A stretch of 64,000 nucleotides of DNA. Origin: Lepeophtheirus salmonis. Its lineage: Eukaryota > Arthropoda > Copepoda > Siphonostomatoida > Caligidae. Shown here piece after piece: positions 1-12,276 of this stretch (positions are counted from its first letter, which is position 1; the number at the start of each line of letters is the position of its first letter). The notes beneath the pieces are model-generated. The model saw only the letters and a program-made list of their open reading frames with translations. It made no database searches and had not been told where the DNA came from. Location of the stretch: contig NC_052137.2 of NCBI RefSeq assembly GCF_016086655.4, positions 22,669,041 through 22,733,040 on the forward strand. Direction: 5' to 3'. The position numbers were made by a program, and so were the translations under genes.

Positions 1-418
1 TCGACGGATACAATGGACGAATATCTCCAAGCTGACATAGATGGGGTAAAAAACTTCCTCATCTCTATCTTGAAGCCGGCTAGACCCGTGATATATCACC
101 CTCACTACCAATATCAAGTGATCATTTCCCCCTTATGAGAAACCATAAGAAGCATAGTTTACTCGAACGAAAATCTTTTTAAAAAAAACAGTCCAAAATA
201 CCATTAAAAAGAGTTACATTTTGTTGTTGTAACATAGGGCCATTAAATTATAAACATTGTCTTCCCTTTTAAAAGTCGTGCCTCATCCCCCTGGTTGAGA
301 TTCTTAGTATATCCTTAATTACAATTCAATTGATTTATATTCCAATTGTTGTTATCAATTCTTGAATCAATATAAAAAAATATCAAATGACCAGTTAAAA
401 TTTTGAATCTTATTATTT
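1..418 (+). repeat. Dispersed repeat R1, copy 1
   Basis: The first 418 bases reappear almost unchanged at 13263-13678, with about a dozen substitutions and small indels, so near 97 percent identity. No long reading frame or terminal inverted repeat is visible. The copy begins at the window edge and may extend left. The high identity compared with other repeats here points to recent duplication or mobilisation. The element class is not recognised. Confidence 0.9.
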
Positions 419-1106
419 ATTTATCACGTTTATTAAAACAATAATTTGATTGGTTAAATCCTCAATTGGATATGTTAACCCTTAATTTGATTAGATAATT
501 CGATGAAGTAACGTCATTATCGTAATAGGTTACAAAAATGGTACGTAATCAAACACAATATTTTATTTATGTAAGTATTTGACAAAGTTTCCCTAGCGAT
601 CGGAAATCCTAAACTACCCCATAGGAAAAAACAATAAACTAATTATGGATAATGAATGATATTGTCATATTTGTTATTAGACTCAAACTATATGGATAAT
701 AAATATATGTACAATATATTATGTATATATAATTACTTTTATAAGGACGTCAGTTTCCATTAAGGTGAATAATCTTCAATAGACGGAAAAGTCCATCATG
801 TACAAATAATAATAAAACCAGCATAATATGACCATAAATAATTAAGAAAAAAACAAGAGAAAAATGATATAATGCTGTAATAATTCATTTCTTCTCGACT
901 TAATTTTTCCTTGTAGTAGTAAATAAAGAATGATGTACTCGTAGAACCATTTTGTTCTACTAATGGATTTCAATTCAAATTACATTGATACAACATGTTA
1001 TAAATATATTCAGAAATACTTCTATATACAAATAATTATTATATGAATGTTTCGTTGTTGTCGAAAAAGATCCTGACGATTATAATTGTAGTTCTCTAGT
1101 ATTGTT
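419..1106. other. AT-rich sequence, nothing recognised
   Basis: Stop-rich AT-rich sequence without a recognisable gene, terminal repeat or RNA structure. Confidence 0.6.
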
Positions 1107-2130
1107 CACACTATATCAATCTAGTTAAGTAAGGTAACCTACAAAGTCTCATAATCGCAACTCATCCCCTTCTAAAAAAATTACTCTTCTGACCTTAATA
1201 GTATTATTATTATGTGTTATAAACTTCAAATAGCATATACACATATATGCATCTAAAAAATGTATAGATGAGAAGTCCATTTTTTATTTACTTCAAAAAA
1301 TTCACAAATCGAAATTCGCAAAGAAAATTGCAAAAAACTTATTTGCACTAACTCTCCAAAAAAAATAGTTAATAGCATTTATCAGAATTGTAAAAGCAAA
1401 ACTACCAATATTTTTTCGTACTTGCAAAAAAAAAAAGTTATGAAGAATAATGTTGTCGAAAAAATAACACTCGATAACGGGTTCATTTTTGCAAAAAATT
1501 ATGATATAAAATCTCCTGGAAATCAAAAATACTCCGTCAATGATATTGCTCAGTTGTTTTTTTTGTGCTAAAAGCATCGTTTTGTGACATTTTTTCTTAA
1601 AAAACTGAAAATTGACGTTTGATGAAAAAATGTAAAAAAAAAGAGAGAAAAAATTAAAAAATTGTTCAGAAAATGATGGATATTTCAGTTAAACATCAAT
1701 TTTTTTTTTTTTTTGGCAAATTTATAAGCAAACGAATCTCCAAACACATTTCAACAAACTTTATTCCATTTACTACTCCCATATTTCATTGAAAATTCAT
1801 TATTTTGCACCGGAAAAAAACAAATTGCAATTTTCACCGATTTCTTTTTAGCCCATAACTTTATTGATTTTGAATAAATTTAGAAAGCGTAGTTATTATT
1901 GAAACGACAATCACTTTTTGATTAATAACTTAACCCCCTATCTAGTGACTTTGAGCTGCAAAAACGGTTTTTGGATATTGGGTAGAGCATAAGCTCCTTT
2001 TATATGATCTCCCCAAAAATCGACACCCCGTTTTTAGGATCCAAGCTCAAAAGAGGGGTCGATGCAAAATTTCAGCCTCCTAGGTTCAATAGTGTGTGAA
2101 CGTATGAGGGACACACACACGCGCAATCTC
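1107..2130 (+). repeat. Dispersed repeat R2, copy 1
   Basis: This segment aligns along most of its length with 3470-4325, and in two separated pieces with 43320-43594 and 45541-45905. Shared landmarks are the start (cactatatcaatc then gttaagtaagg), a central A-rich tract near 1430, a stretch near 1840-1890 on the pattern cccataactttattgatttt, and the end (cctaggttcaatagtgtg, then an ACAC run). There is no credible protein in any frame. The copies are clearly diverged, so this is an old non-autonomous family of unknown class. A 91-codon open frame on the - strand inside it is AT-driven and not conserved in copy 2. Confidence 0.8.
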
Positions 2131-2389
2131 TCTTTTATATATATACAGATACAAATAACTGTAAACAGATGAGGGAAATGGAAAATCTAATCAGACTTAG
2201 TAGTATGTGACACAAGTAAAACTCGCCAGTAAGATCTAGTGTTCTACGTAATAGTCAAAACATTCCCCAAAAAATACTCCTGAGCATTACTTGGGACTCT
2301 CTAAATACTCCGAACTGTATATCTTCTTTTTTTGTATTTACGTCAACTCCTATTTGAAAGAAAATTTGAGTAAGCTCTGATGTATTAAT

Positions 2390-3260
2390 TATTATAAGAG
2401 ATGAGTTCTCTTTAAGAGTGTGGGGAAAAGACGGGAGCTAGAGAAATTATAGCACGTACTTAAGATCATTGTTAATATTACTTGCCTCTTTTATTATTTT
2501 AGAGGGAGAAAATGAATTACTGTCATAAAGAGGTGAACATTCTACATTTAGTATATAAATATCAAGTTGTGCTCACTGTTTCTTTGTTTGTTTGTTTTTT
2601 CACTACCGTGGCATAGTTCATCAGGAGTTCTTACCATATGACCTTACGGTCAATAAAGAGTATTATCTTGATGTTATGCGCCGGTTGCTAGAAGCAATAC
2701 GAAGAAAATATCCTGAATTGTAGAAAAGACCATTCATGGCTTTTGCATCAGGATAATTCTCCTGCTCACTCAACTTTGCTTTTGAGATATTTTTTGGCCA
2801 AAAACAAGAGCACAATCATGCCTCGGTCACCATATTAACTAGGTTTGGCCCCATGTGGCTATTTCTTTTTACTAAAATTGAGGAGACCTATGAAAGAACG
2901 GAGATTTGTAACGATTGAGCACATAAAGACTGCATCACTAGAAAAGTTCAAATCTATACCAAAAATGATTATGAGAAGTGCTTGGAGGATTGGAAAAAGT
3001 GTTGGGAAAATATATTGTATCTGAGGGGATTACTTTAAAGGGGACAACATAAATATTGATGACCTCGTATATTTATTTTATTATGCATTGTTAAATCAAT
3101 TTACACCAAAAATAGTCGGGGTCCTTCGTTTAGAGGGAGATGTTAACTCACACACGACTTATAAACAAATGAACAAAAAAGAACACACGCATCAACCGTA
3201 TTTCCTTTTCTAATCGGTCAACTTAGTTTTTCTTTCCGCAAATCCCTTCTTGAATAATAA
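2390..3260 (+). repeat. Dispersed repeat R4, copy interrupted by a mariner remnant
   Basis: Two pieces, about 2390-2580 and 3066-3260, match one continuous stretch at about 16700-17170. Shared landmarks are the motif cataaagaggtgaacattct (cataaagaggagtacatttt in the other copy), a piece around 'tttacaccaa', and the end with 'acacacgcatcaaccg'. A third copy of the end lies at about 5174-5275. The mariner pseudogene at 2617-3065 lies between the two pieces and presumably inserted there. Confidence 0.6.
2617..3065 (+). pseudogene. Mariner transposase (SETMAR-like), C-terminal half, broken
   Basis: Translation in shifting + frames gives the second half of a mariner DDE transposase of the type widespread in arthropods and related to the transposase part of SETMAR. 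Recognisable pieces in order are TVNKEYYLDVMRRL, then a stop after YPEL, then LLHQDNSPAHS (second catalytic Asp kept), FLAKN, then APCGYF where the family has APCDFF, then RPMKERRFVTIEHIKTASLE, and a final GDYFKGDNINID. The third catalytic Asp is therefore Gly, and there are several frameshifts and stops. The protein is certainly non-functional. The N-terminal DNA-binding half and terminal repeats were not found. Confidence 0.85.
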
Positions 3261-3469
3261 TATTGCATTTACTATTTTTGATTACATCGCTGACTTTCAG
3301 AGACAATATGTGTATGTGTTTAATTTATGTTTTTACACATAACTTTTTTGATTTAGAATAAATTTAGAAAATGTTTTGTTTTGTTTTTTTAATGCCAGTC
3401 ACTTTTTGATATATTAATAATGGTGGAGCAGGAAATCGATTATATGTTATACTACATTAACCCCTATAC

Positions 3470-4325
3470 ACACTATATCAATCAGGTTAAGTAAGGTAAT
3501 CAACAAAATCTCATCATTGCACCCCTCCCCCTTTCCCCAAATACTCTTACTATCTGCTCTTGTTACCTTAGTAGTAGTAGTATTTTTTAATGCTGTCTTA
3601 TAAACTCCGAATAACATATTAATATATATACATAAAAAAATGTCAAGATGATAAATCCATGTTTTATTTTTGTCAAAAAATTCCCAAATCGAAATCCACA
3701 AAAAAAAAAAAAAAAATATTTTCCACTAATTTTGAAAAAAATAATAATAGTTATTGGCATATATTGGCATTGAAAAAAGAAACACAAACCTACCAATATT
3801 TTATCGTATTTGCAAAAAAAAAAATTATGAAGAATAATGCTCTTGAAAAAATAACTTGAGTCATTTTTAAAAATAATACAAAAATCATTCAGAAAATGAC
3901 AGATATTTCAGTTAAACCTCAATCCTTATTTGCCAAATTTATATGTGAACAAATTTCCAAACAAATTTCTACAAGCTTTATTTTATTGAATCTCTTTTTT
4001 TTTTTTTTTTTTTGCACAGGAATAAATTCGAAAATTGCCATTTTCAAAGATATTTTTTTTTAATAAATTTAAAAAACGTAGTTATTCGTATAGTATTTTT
4101 TTGAAACGCCAAACGCTTTTTTATTCATAATTTAACCCCCTATCTAGATTTCATGAGCTGTAAAAACGGTTTTGTATTTTAGGTATAGGATATTATGATT
4201 ATATGAACTCCCAAAAAACGAAACTCCCGTTTTAGCCTGAACAGGTTCAAAAGAGGTACACTTGCAAAATTTCAGTCCCCTAGGTTCAATGGTGTGGGCA
4301 TGAATGAAGGACACACACACAAACT
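3470..4325 (+). repeat. Dispersed repeat R2, copy 2
   Basis: Colinear diverged copy of 1107-2130 with the same start, central A-rich tract and the same terminal 'cctaggttcaatggtgtg' plus ACAC run. Open frames on both strands here are products of poly-A/poly-T tracts and differ from those of copy 1, which argues against coding function. Confidence 0.8.
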
Positions 4326-5690
4326 CTATTGTATCTATAAACAGAATATACAGTTATGATTAAATCCTTGGGACCGGTTTTAGACTAGACTGAACACAAT
4401 TAGGAACGAAACAACAATAATGATACTGTAAAATAAATTATTACTAACGTCACCTTTCAGGTGTTTTTAGCAAACCAGCAAATCATATTATCTACAATTT
4501 TAATAATATTATTGCTCTAATTGTTGAACAGAATCCGTTTCAATTATATTTTTACCTATCAGACAAAATTACCATGAAATTTAATTTAATTTCAAGTTAA
4601 AATTAAAAATCTTTTTATTGCTATTTGAAGGCAAAATAGCTATTCGAAAAAAAAGTGTTCAATGATATATGTTCTAATCCTACGCATGTCAATAAAAGTT
4701 CATGTGAGTACAGAAGAAATATTTGCTGAATAATTCAAAAAAAAGTTTAATTATTTTATTTGTTCTAAAATAGTTACACTTTAAGAGCAATACTTTTTCT
4801 AATTTTGAAGGATTACGTTATAAAAAATATTAATATTTATCCTTTGATAAAAATAGATTACTGTGCAGATTGGATATAAAAGACATAATTTTTTTTATTA
4901 GTAAACTTAAATATATACATGACGACATAATAAACAGATAGTAAAATACTTTTTTTTATATGACAGCTCATAATTGTAGCTTTTTTGAAGTTAATGATCT
5001 AACAAATTACCTTTAGAATCTCTTGTTCATAAAATATATTAAAAAAATTCGAACATAGCTCATTAAATGCAAGCAAGTAGAGTGTCATATAACTTATTTG
5101 AATAATTACAGAAATAAATTTTGTTAAATATTGGAAGTTTTCCAACAATAATCTATATTAATAAAACAAAGTTTATCGGGAACACACGCAACAACCGTTT
5201 TTGCTTATTTTAAATTTTTAAACGTAGAGTTTTCTTTACAAACATGTCAACTCTACTAGGCAGTTATCAAAAATAAGACTTGACCAATATTCAAATAAAA
5301 AAAAACTAAATTATAAAGGGTGTAAATTTTGTTTAAACAAGTATTTTAAAAATACATGAAAAAAAGTCAGATGTAGAAACATTAATAAATAGTTCAATTA
5401 CTGTTTGTCTCGATACTGATTGTGTTTTTTTTATTTATTTAACTTTTAAAGCATATAATATATATAACACATCGAGATGGAAGGTATAGGTAAAGACTTA
5501 AAATTACTGAAAACACTTAACATATATATGAAAATCTAAATAGTAAATGATCATAAAATAGATTCAATATTAATTTTTCTTCTTTAATGAAGTAAACATC
5601 AATGAGACACAAGTAAGATACATTTAATTTTGAGTTTATAATGAATAACACATCAAAACAAAGGGATGATAATAGAAGCAATATGTATTA
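4326..5690. other. AT-rich intergenic sequence with one repeat end
   Basis: Very AT-rich sequence without recognisable coding content. Around 5174-5275 it carries 'gaacacacgcaacaaccg' and a following stretch ending near 'tcaactctac', shared with 3181-3260 and 17088-17170 (end of repeat R4). Nothing else is recognised. Confidence 0.55.
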
Positions 5691-5698
5691 CCCTCTAC

Positions 5699-5790
5699 CA
5701 GGGGTCTCCAACTTTTTTTCCTTTGAGAGCTACTTTGACAGAATAAAAATGCTAAAGAGCTACTCATGTTTTGTCACATTTATTCTCATA
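5699..5790 (+). mobile_element. hAT-like element end (caggggtctccaac)
   Basis: The sequence opens with 'caggggtctccaac', followed by a T-run and 'gagagctactttgacaga', then a second 'agagctactc'. From general knowledge this resembles the terminus of a widespread animal hAT family whose ends begin CAGGGGTCTCCAA. The matching inverted end was not found downstream, so it is a fragment or a strongly decayed copy. Confidence 0.5.
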
Positions 5791-6760
5791 TCCGATTTAG
5801 AAAAAAAAAATGAATAAGCCTTCTTTTCCTGAAAATTTACAATATTTTTCTTCTACAATATCTTCAGAGCTGATTATAACTGATCGAATACAAAGTCATG
5901 ACAGCTAAATTTCAAATTGTAAGCGTTAATTTGTTGATCCCTAAAATACAATGGATTTTAATCACTACCAATGGAGATAAAGAAGATGGGAAAAAGTATC
6001 GGCCGCCCGTGTTTTGATCGCTTCATTGTTCTTGCCAAGATACAAGCAGCACGGTATACCTATATGGTGCCGTAGATAATAAATAATGTGAACTTGTTTG
6101 TCCACCCCTGGGTGTGGATGGGGCAAATATGCAAGCGATTATGTATGGAGAAGAACTTGGTTAATGACCTACATGGGTCTGGTGATTGAAGGATTACATT
6201 GAAATCTTTATTCTTATATAATATACTGATATATATGTTATTCCTCCACGTCTTTCGTTTATTCTCTAGGACGTTCTGGATCCCGTTTTTACATTTTGTG
6301 AGATGTTGACCTCATCAGACACAACAGATAATATGCATATATTGAACATTTTGCTCAATATATCGGTTCTCTATATTCTATCAAATATATTAGCCCTAGT
6401 ATAGTTGGTGTATATACTTTGCTTCAAGGTAAAAATAAAGTGTATCATATCTCTAAAAACATAATATGAAATTTCTGTGCAGAGTCATCAATTAATCTCC
6501 AAAACTATCTTTCCTTAAAATATTTGTAGATAATACTATATTGTATATTCTGTCAACCATGTCACATTCAGTTATATCTCTGATAAAAAAGTTATTTAAA
6601 TATTTTACGTATTTATACGAATATATCTCCTATAAACTATTTGGTACAGTGTCTTCAATTCTAAGGAACACTTGGAGTGTATACAATATTTCATCTAAAA
6701 AAATAAATGTTATAAATTTGTGCCAATATCAACTTCTAATACAATGGAGTACAATATATA
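5791..6760. other. No feature recognised
   Basis: AT-rich sequence. A 79-codon open frame starts at 6541 and runs into the mariner end that begins at 6761. Its composition is that of AT-rich non-coding sequence, and I do not treat it as a gene. Confidence 0.5.
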
Positions 6761-7131
6761 TTAGGTTGGGGAAAAAGTAATTTCGTATTTCCGGTCCTTT
6801 TTTTACTAAGTATATCTTGTTCATTATTGGTCAAATCGGATCATTAGATAGAGTGTTGTAAAGGTGTTAGGGTATACTTCAAACTACCACCTGTTCCTCT
6901 CTATGGCCAACGCGCTGGGCCTTTATAAAATTTTACTATATGTGAAATTGGTTGTCCGAGTTTTTACAGATATGGGATTCTACGAGCAAGGCATTATGAA
7001 GTTGGATTATCGTTGGCAAAAAGTTATCAAACAGAACGGGACATATTTGGCTTAAACTGGATGATGAAAATACTTCTTATAAAGCGTGAAAATAAAACTA
7101 AAAATACGAAATTACTTTTTTCCTCAACCTA
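6761..7131 (+). mobile_element. Mariner deletion derivative with both terminal repeats, 371 bp
   Basis: The left end 'ttaggttggggaaaaagtaa' and the right end, whose reverse complement begins 'taggttgaggaaaaaagtaa', form terminal inverted repeats typical of mariner elements. Most of the transposase is missing. What remains just before the right end reads FYEQGIMKL, then W-Q-K-V-I-K-Q-N-G-T-Y-L-A, the usual C-terminus of mariner transposases. A small piece of the region around 'SMANALG' is shared with the copy at 10517-11245. TA-rich flanks fit TA target choice. It is non-autonomous. Confidence 0.9.
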
Positions 7132-7290
7132 TTATATATAAGTGTTTATTTAGACATTTGCTATAACATGAAATAAATTCACAAAATATATTATCTAAAT
7201 CCAAATTTGTATGTACATTCTACATACAATACTATTGTAGTATCCCATAGTATATACATTAGGGGAGTATTGTGAAATTTCTTATTCTTT

Positions 7291-7495
7291 TGTCCTACTC
7301 CTGTCCGGTCTTAAGACCGGTCCTATCAATCTTTGGGACTTGCCCAAAAGACAGTCGGTTCTTTCGGAATTTCATTACTAGAACTGATTATCAAGTACCA
7401 AAATGTAAAAGTTTTATGACTAATATGTAGATTTGAACTCGAGTGGACCGAGACTGAAGTTGCCAGGACTGGAGTTCCTAAATAAGGATCAATTC
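7291..7495 (+). repeat. Dispersed repeat R3, copy 1
   Basis: Colinear with 12067-12274. Shared pieces in order are 'cctgtc...gaccgg', 'cctatcaatctttggg', 'agacagtcggt' (pattern gact-gtcggt), 'actgatta', 'tggaccgagactgaa' and a final 'cctaaataa'. Both copies are diverged. Partial inverted symmetry (aagaccgg against accgagactg) suggests a small non-autonomous element, but clear terminal repeats are not visible. Confidence 0.7.
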
Positions 7496-8204
7496 AGTAC
7501 TACATTAGCGTAATGTAATTTTTATAATATCATGTTTCTGGATTTATTTATTTTTTTTTTTTTTTTTTTTGAATAAATTTCTTGTAAAATTTGAATTTGT
7601 ATGCTATTCCAATTAATTTGAGCAAAAAAACGTCATGCATAAATGAATTATTAAATTTATGTTGTTTTACTTATCTATAGAAAATTATTTTTGATATAGA
7701 AATGATATTAATATTTTATTACTTAATTTACTCTAAAATAAATACAAAATCAAAACCTAAGACCCTTTTATTATCCAAATCAGTTGTAATACAGTCGTTG
7801 GAAAGAAAGAATCTCAGCGATGAGCCTTTTTTTTCAACAATATCTTGTAATAATTGAAATAGTATTAAGCTCAATATTTAGATATTATGTTCACATTTTT
7901 GATCAGCTCTCTACAACCTACATGTAAGAAATATGTTACCCAATTTCGGACTGGGACCCTTCTATTAATTTCTTGACACTTAATTTACCTTCATTATCAC
8001 ATTTAATACTGACTGGAGTAGGTTTCTCCGGTGTTGCTCGGGACATTAAGGAATTAAATTAATTACGAGCTATTCAACTTAATATAAAACAAAAAATAAG
8101 ACCATAAAATTTTAATTATTATTCTCATGTTTTTTTATATGAGTAATATATCAAACAATATATATTGGAACTGTTCTTTCTCGTGATGAGGAAATTTTTG
8201 TTTT
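7496..8204. other. No feature recognised
   Basis: AT-rich sequence with a long T run near 7550. Nothing coding or repeated was seen. Confidence 0.5.
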
Positions 8205-9722
8205 ATTCTGGGGCAGACACCGAACTTGCTTCCTCACAGCCGCTTCTCTGAACATCAATTAAACCATCCAATATTCCAAAATACTTTCAGGTTGTACAAG
8301 TGAAGTGTTAGGAAAAAATACAGTTTAAACTCTACTGCCACTGTGTTTCTAGGCACCACAAAACCCTTAAATATATTCTATAGTACACCCAGCCTACGGG
8401 TTGAGCAGGTGTACTGTTTCATCTGAGGCATGTTAAATTTCTTTACACACCTTTCCTGAGCATCAAGGACTCTTCCTAATTTCCCAAAATACACCCCAGC
8501 CCTCAGATTGTAAAGTAAAAGTACTTGGAAAAATATAGTTTAAACTTTACTACTACCGCATATCTAGGCACCAAGGAACCCGTCTAAAATATTTTAATAT
8601 ACCCCCGCCTTCGGTTTTTGGAGAAGAACTGCTAGTCCCAAGTCAATTTAAATTTGTATTCGGGGAACTGGCAGCCTTTAAATAGCATTTTTAGCAATTC
8701 AGCTAAACAACCAGAGGGGTATTTTGGATATTAGACGGGTTCTTTGATGCTCAGGGAAGTAGTAGTGGAACAATTTATTCTGCCTCGGGGACCAGCAGCC
8801 CACAACCCGTGGGCAGGTGTGTATTCTATTTTATTAGAAGGAAAATAATATAAAATTTAAAAATTAATTTATCCGCCGCCCCTTCTCTGAGCACCAAGGA
8901 ACCCTCATTATATTCAAAAATACATCTTGGCTCTTAGAATGCATAGGTGATTTACTGGATCTAAAGGCAGTCTAAACATTACCGCAGCTGAATTTATAAG
9001 TAGAAAGAACCACTTCTAATATGCATGAATACAACTCCTCCCACTGGTTTTGTATATCAACTGCTGTATCCTGAACCAACCTCAATTCTTCTACCGCCGT
9101 TTCCCTGAGATCAAAGAATCCTTCTCATATCCATAATATAGAATGCCCCTCAGGTCGTACAAATGAAGTGCTGGGCCAAAATACAGTTTAAACTCTACCA
9201 CTGTCGTGTTTCTAGGCACAAAGGAACCTTTCTAATGTTCTATAATACATCCCAACCCAAGGGTTGTACAGGGGAACAGTTGGGCCGTGGCAAATTGAAT
9301 TTTCTTCGCTGTCCCTACCTGAGCAACAATAAACCTTCATAATACCCCAAAATACAACCAGGCTCTCAGGCTATGCAAGTAAAATACTCGGCCTCAAGGA
9401 AACCAAAGTATGGATTTTGTTGAAAAAATTCTCAAGGCAGAAACGGTTGTAGTAACATTTTTTTTTATTGGGGGGAGGGGGGTAAGTCCATGGCGGCCTT
9501 AAAATGGCAGTTTCTAGCACTTCACCTGTACAACCTGACGGGTATGGAATATTTTGGATATTACATGGGTTCTTTGATGCGCAAGGAAGCATTTGAGGAA
9601 AAATTTAACTTGCCTCCGGGACCAAAAACCGTGAGCGGGGGTGGATTCTAGCATATTAAAAGGGGGTTGTTGGTGCTTATAAAGGTGGCGGAGGTGCAGT
9701 TTAAACTGTCTTGAAACTAAGT
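8205..9722. repeat. Degenerate tandem array of ~107 bp units (215 bp higher order), both orientations
   Basis: A recurring unit reads approximately 'cctgagcaccaaggaaccc' then 'tccaaaatacaccccag', then a piece on the pattern caggttgtacaagtgaag, and then 'cagtttaaactctac'. Forward copies begin near 8239, 8450, 8873, 9093 and 9311, spaced about 211-220 bp. Half-phase copies opening 'ctaggcaccaaggaacc' lie near 8345, 8570 and 9210, giving a basic period of about 107 bp. Inverted copies occur near 8700-8770 and 9500-9610, for example 'ttctttgatgctcaggga'. The segment is clearly richer in GC than its surroundings. Open frames here differ between copies, so it is treated as satellite-like or as the inside of a transposon. 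Confidence 0.75.
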
Positions 9723-10516
9723 ACTTCATCAGCACAAACTGAGCCTCGGTGTCTATATTACATAATATACTTCTTTTTTTTCATTAAAAATCATTATGTA
9801 TTTACTTAAATAAGCCATTATATTATTAAATGTATATCTACAGAAATAGGATCATTAAATGAGGAAGGGACAACAATACTAGCCCACCACATTAAAATTA
9901 GCAAATATTTTTCGTTGCTGAGATACAACGTTATAAAAATAATACAAAATATTGTTTAATTAAAAATTATAATTAATTTATAAATTTAAATTAGCTAATA
10001 GTTTGAGATACGATACCTGTGAGGATTTCATATTTTTTAATATTTTTCAAAAAATATTATCTTAGTAATTTGTACTCAAGTCTGAGCAAAGTTAAGTTCA
10101 TTCACAATTCAAAAGTCTACGCCTGAATTCAAATCACATCTTCAATCTCGTGTTTAACAACATGATTCTCAAGGTATGTCGCCCATTCCTTATTTAATTC
10201 TGGATTAATTTCTTCATTCAGGATGGAAGCTATATAAATGGGTGGATCTTTGTTGTCCATAAGATCTTAGTAGCTTGGAGATAAGTCATTGGATTCACGT
10301 ACATTGTTCTGGAACTTTTTGTCCTCGGATTTTTTTGCTGCAGTAAAATATACGTAGATATTATTACAAAAGAGAGTTTCAATAGGAGTCCAACAAGTCC
10401 ATAGAAATTATAGTCTGAACTTATCATGTTCAACCTACTTCTTTTTTTATTTTGCACTTTTTTAAATAATATAATAAAGAGACAGAACTAACTGCATATT
10501 TTGAAAGATAAATGTA
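9723..10516. other. No feature recognised
   Basis: AT-rich unique-looking sequence. A 75-codon - strand open frame at 10230-10457 shows no recognisable domain and is not called. Confidence 0.5.
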
Positions 10517-11245
10517 TTAGGTTGGATAAAAAGTAATTTCATATTTTCCGGGGTTTTTTTTTAACTAAGTATATCTTGTTCATTATTGATCACATCGAAT
10601 CATACAATAAAGTGTTGTAAAGAAGTGAGTTTATACTTCAAAAACACTTGCACTTGGCCGATTCAGTCGTGAATGAATGTGCGTTGAGAATGGAGGCATC
10701 AAAGGAAAAAAATTGTCATATTATACATTTTTACGACCTGAAAGGGAAAAACGCAAGAAAATTTGCGACGTACACGGGAATGACGCTCTTTTGTTTCGTG
10801 TACATAAAAGTGGTCCAGCTCAATTTCGGCCCTCTACTGTGATCAAATTGACCCTTAGAAACTGGCAATCGAACAGAAGCGGCTAGCATTGGTGAATAGT
10901 AGACAACAAAACATCATCAAGACAACGCCAGGTCGCTTACATCTTTGATGATACGCCAGAAGTTTGGATGCGAAGTTCTTATGCATCACACTACATTCCG
11001 GACCCTAGTGACTACTACATTTTCCGGTCTATGGCCAACGCGCTTGGGATACAAATTTGGCTTCAATAGAGGCCTTTGAACATTTGTTGTTTGTGTTTTT
11101 TGCCCAATGTGGACAAGTAATTCTACGATGAACAAGTTGTCGAACAGAACGGGACATACTTGTCATAAATATTGGATGATTGTAAAGCGTCTTATACAAA
11201 ATTGAAATAAAGGGGAAAATACGAAATTACTTTTTCGCCAACCTA
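10517..11245 (+). mobile_element. Mariner element, internally deleted, 729 bp
   Basis: Both ends are present: 'ttaggttggataaaaagtaa' on the left and 'attactttttcgccaaccta' on the right. In shifting + frames the transposase N-terminus is recognisable (MEASKEKNCHIIHF, then KRKKICDVHGNDAL, then a helix-turn-helix tail and LRNWQSNRSG). The C-terminal part follows (Y-I-P-D-P-S-D-Y-Y-I-F-R-S-M-A-N-A-L-G, then NGTYLS). The Asp in PSDYYIF corresponds to the third catalytic residue and is kept. The central catalytic domain, about 500 bp, is missing. It belongs to the same family as 6761-7131. Frameshifts exclude activity. Confidence 0.9.
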
Positions 11246-12066
11246 TTATACATATTTATGTTTGTGGGTGTGTAGAAATCAAATTTGATGTCCCAAAATT
11301 TCTACACTTTGTATATCATTAAGTGCTGCTTTTTTGACTTACCTAAATGATTTTTAAAAATGTATGTATTTAACAGAAGAAATATCTCAAAATCAAAACA
11401 AGCATTCATGTACCTGCATAGATAGATAGATAGTTATGTATAAAGTACAGAAATACAAAATACATATGTTCATATGCAAGTAGAGGTAACCTACATATTA
11501 TCTCAACTTACACTCAAAGATCGATGTGCATACATACATATGAGTCTGTATAATTATATTAATGATGATATACAGAGTAAATATTTAACATTGAAGCATA
11601 TGTTTTTTAAATGAATACATAATATAAGTACATACATACATACATATGTCATATTAAAGAATCAAATTCTTATTAATTATTAGTTATGAGTGGGTGTTGT
11701 TTTAGTGTTTTGTAATCTGCTTTTTATTATGAAATGAGATAACGTTGAAAGACATGTTAAATACACACCTTTGTAATAACTTTATGTAGTACATATATAT
11801 ATTGATGTCTTGTAAACATACATGTATGTCGTGAGCTAAGACAAAAGTTATCTTGAACATAAAACAAGAAAAGAATAAATGTCCAATAATTTTTTTTAAT
11901 CATATACTGGGTGGAGATTTACAATCAGGAAAATTTAAATATAATGTATACATCAATTTGTTTCCAAAAATTAACTCTGGAATTTACAAATATGTGGCTC
12001 TGACATGATGGGATCCATAGGGAAGTCAATCACTCAAATCAACTACTGTTGTGTCGGTAATTATTT
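11246..12066. repeat. Microsatellite-rich non-coding stretch
   Basis: It contains a short GATA run near 11420-11435 and CATA runs near 11530 and 11630-11645, plus scattered TATA tracts. No gene was recognised. Confidence 0.6.
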
Positions 12067-12274
12067 GTTCAGTCCTGTCTTAGGGGACCGGCCCTATCAG
12101 TCTTTGGGGACAGTCATTAAGACTGTCGGTCTTTAGGATTATCAGTAATAAAACTGATTAAACAAAGCAGAAATAAAGTAAAATGACATCAACTTTGAGT
12201 GACATTCAGGACTGAGCTGGACCGGACCGAGACTGAACTGGAAGGTACTGAAGTCTTTAGTCCTAAATAATGAC
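12067..12274 (+). repeat. Dispersed repeat R3, copy 2
   Basis: Diverged colinear copy of 7291-7495. Landmarks are 'tcagtcctgtcttagg', 'gaccggccctatcagtcttt', 'gactgtcggtctt', 'aaactgatta' and 'ggaccgagactgaactgg'. It directly abuts the Tc1-like remnant at 12277-12720. Confidence 0.7.
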
Positions 12275-12276
12275 AG

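Noticed and set aside
1302..1577. 91-codon - strand open frame rich in Phe, Ile and Asn
   Set aside because: It lies in repeat R2, is created by A/T runs and is not preserved in the second copy at 3470-4325.
9371..9735. Two overlapping 73-codon - strand frames with Pro, Cys and Trp
   Set aside because: They fall inside the degenerate repeat array, and the same frames are broken in the other units.
11420..11650. GATA and CATA runs as regulatory elements
   Set aside because: They are ordinary microsatellites of few units without nearby genes.
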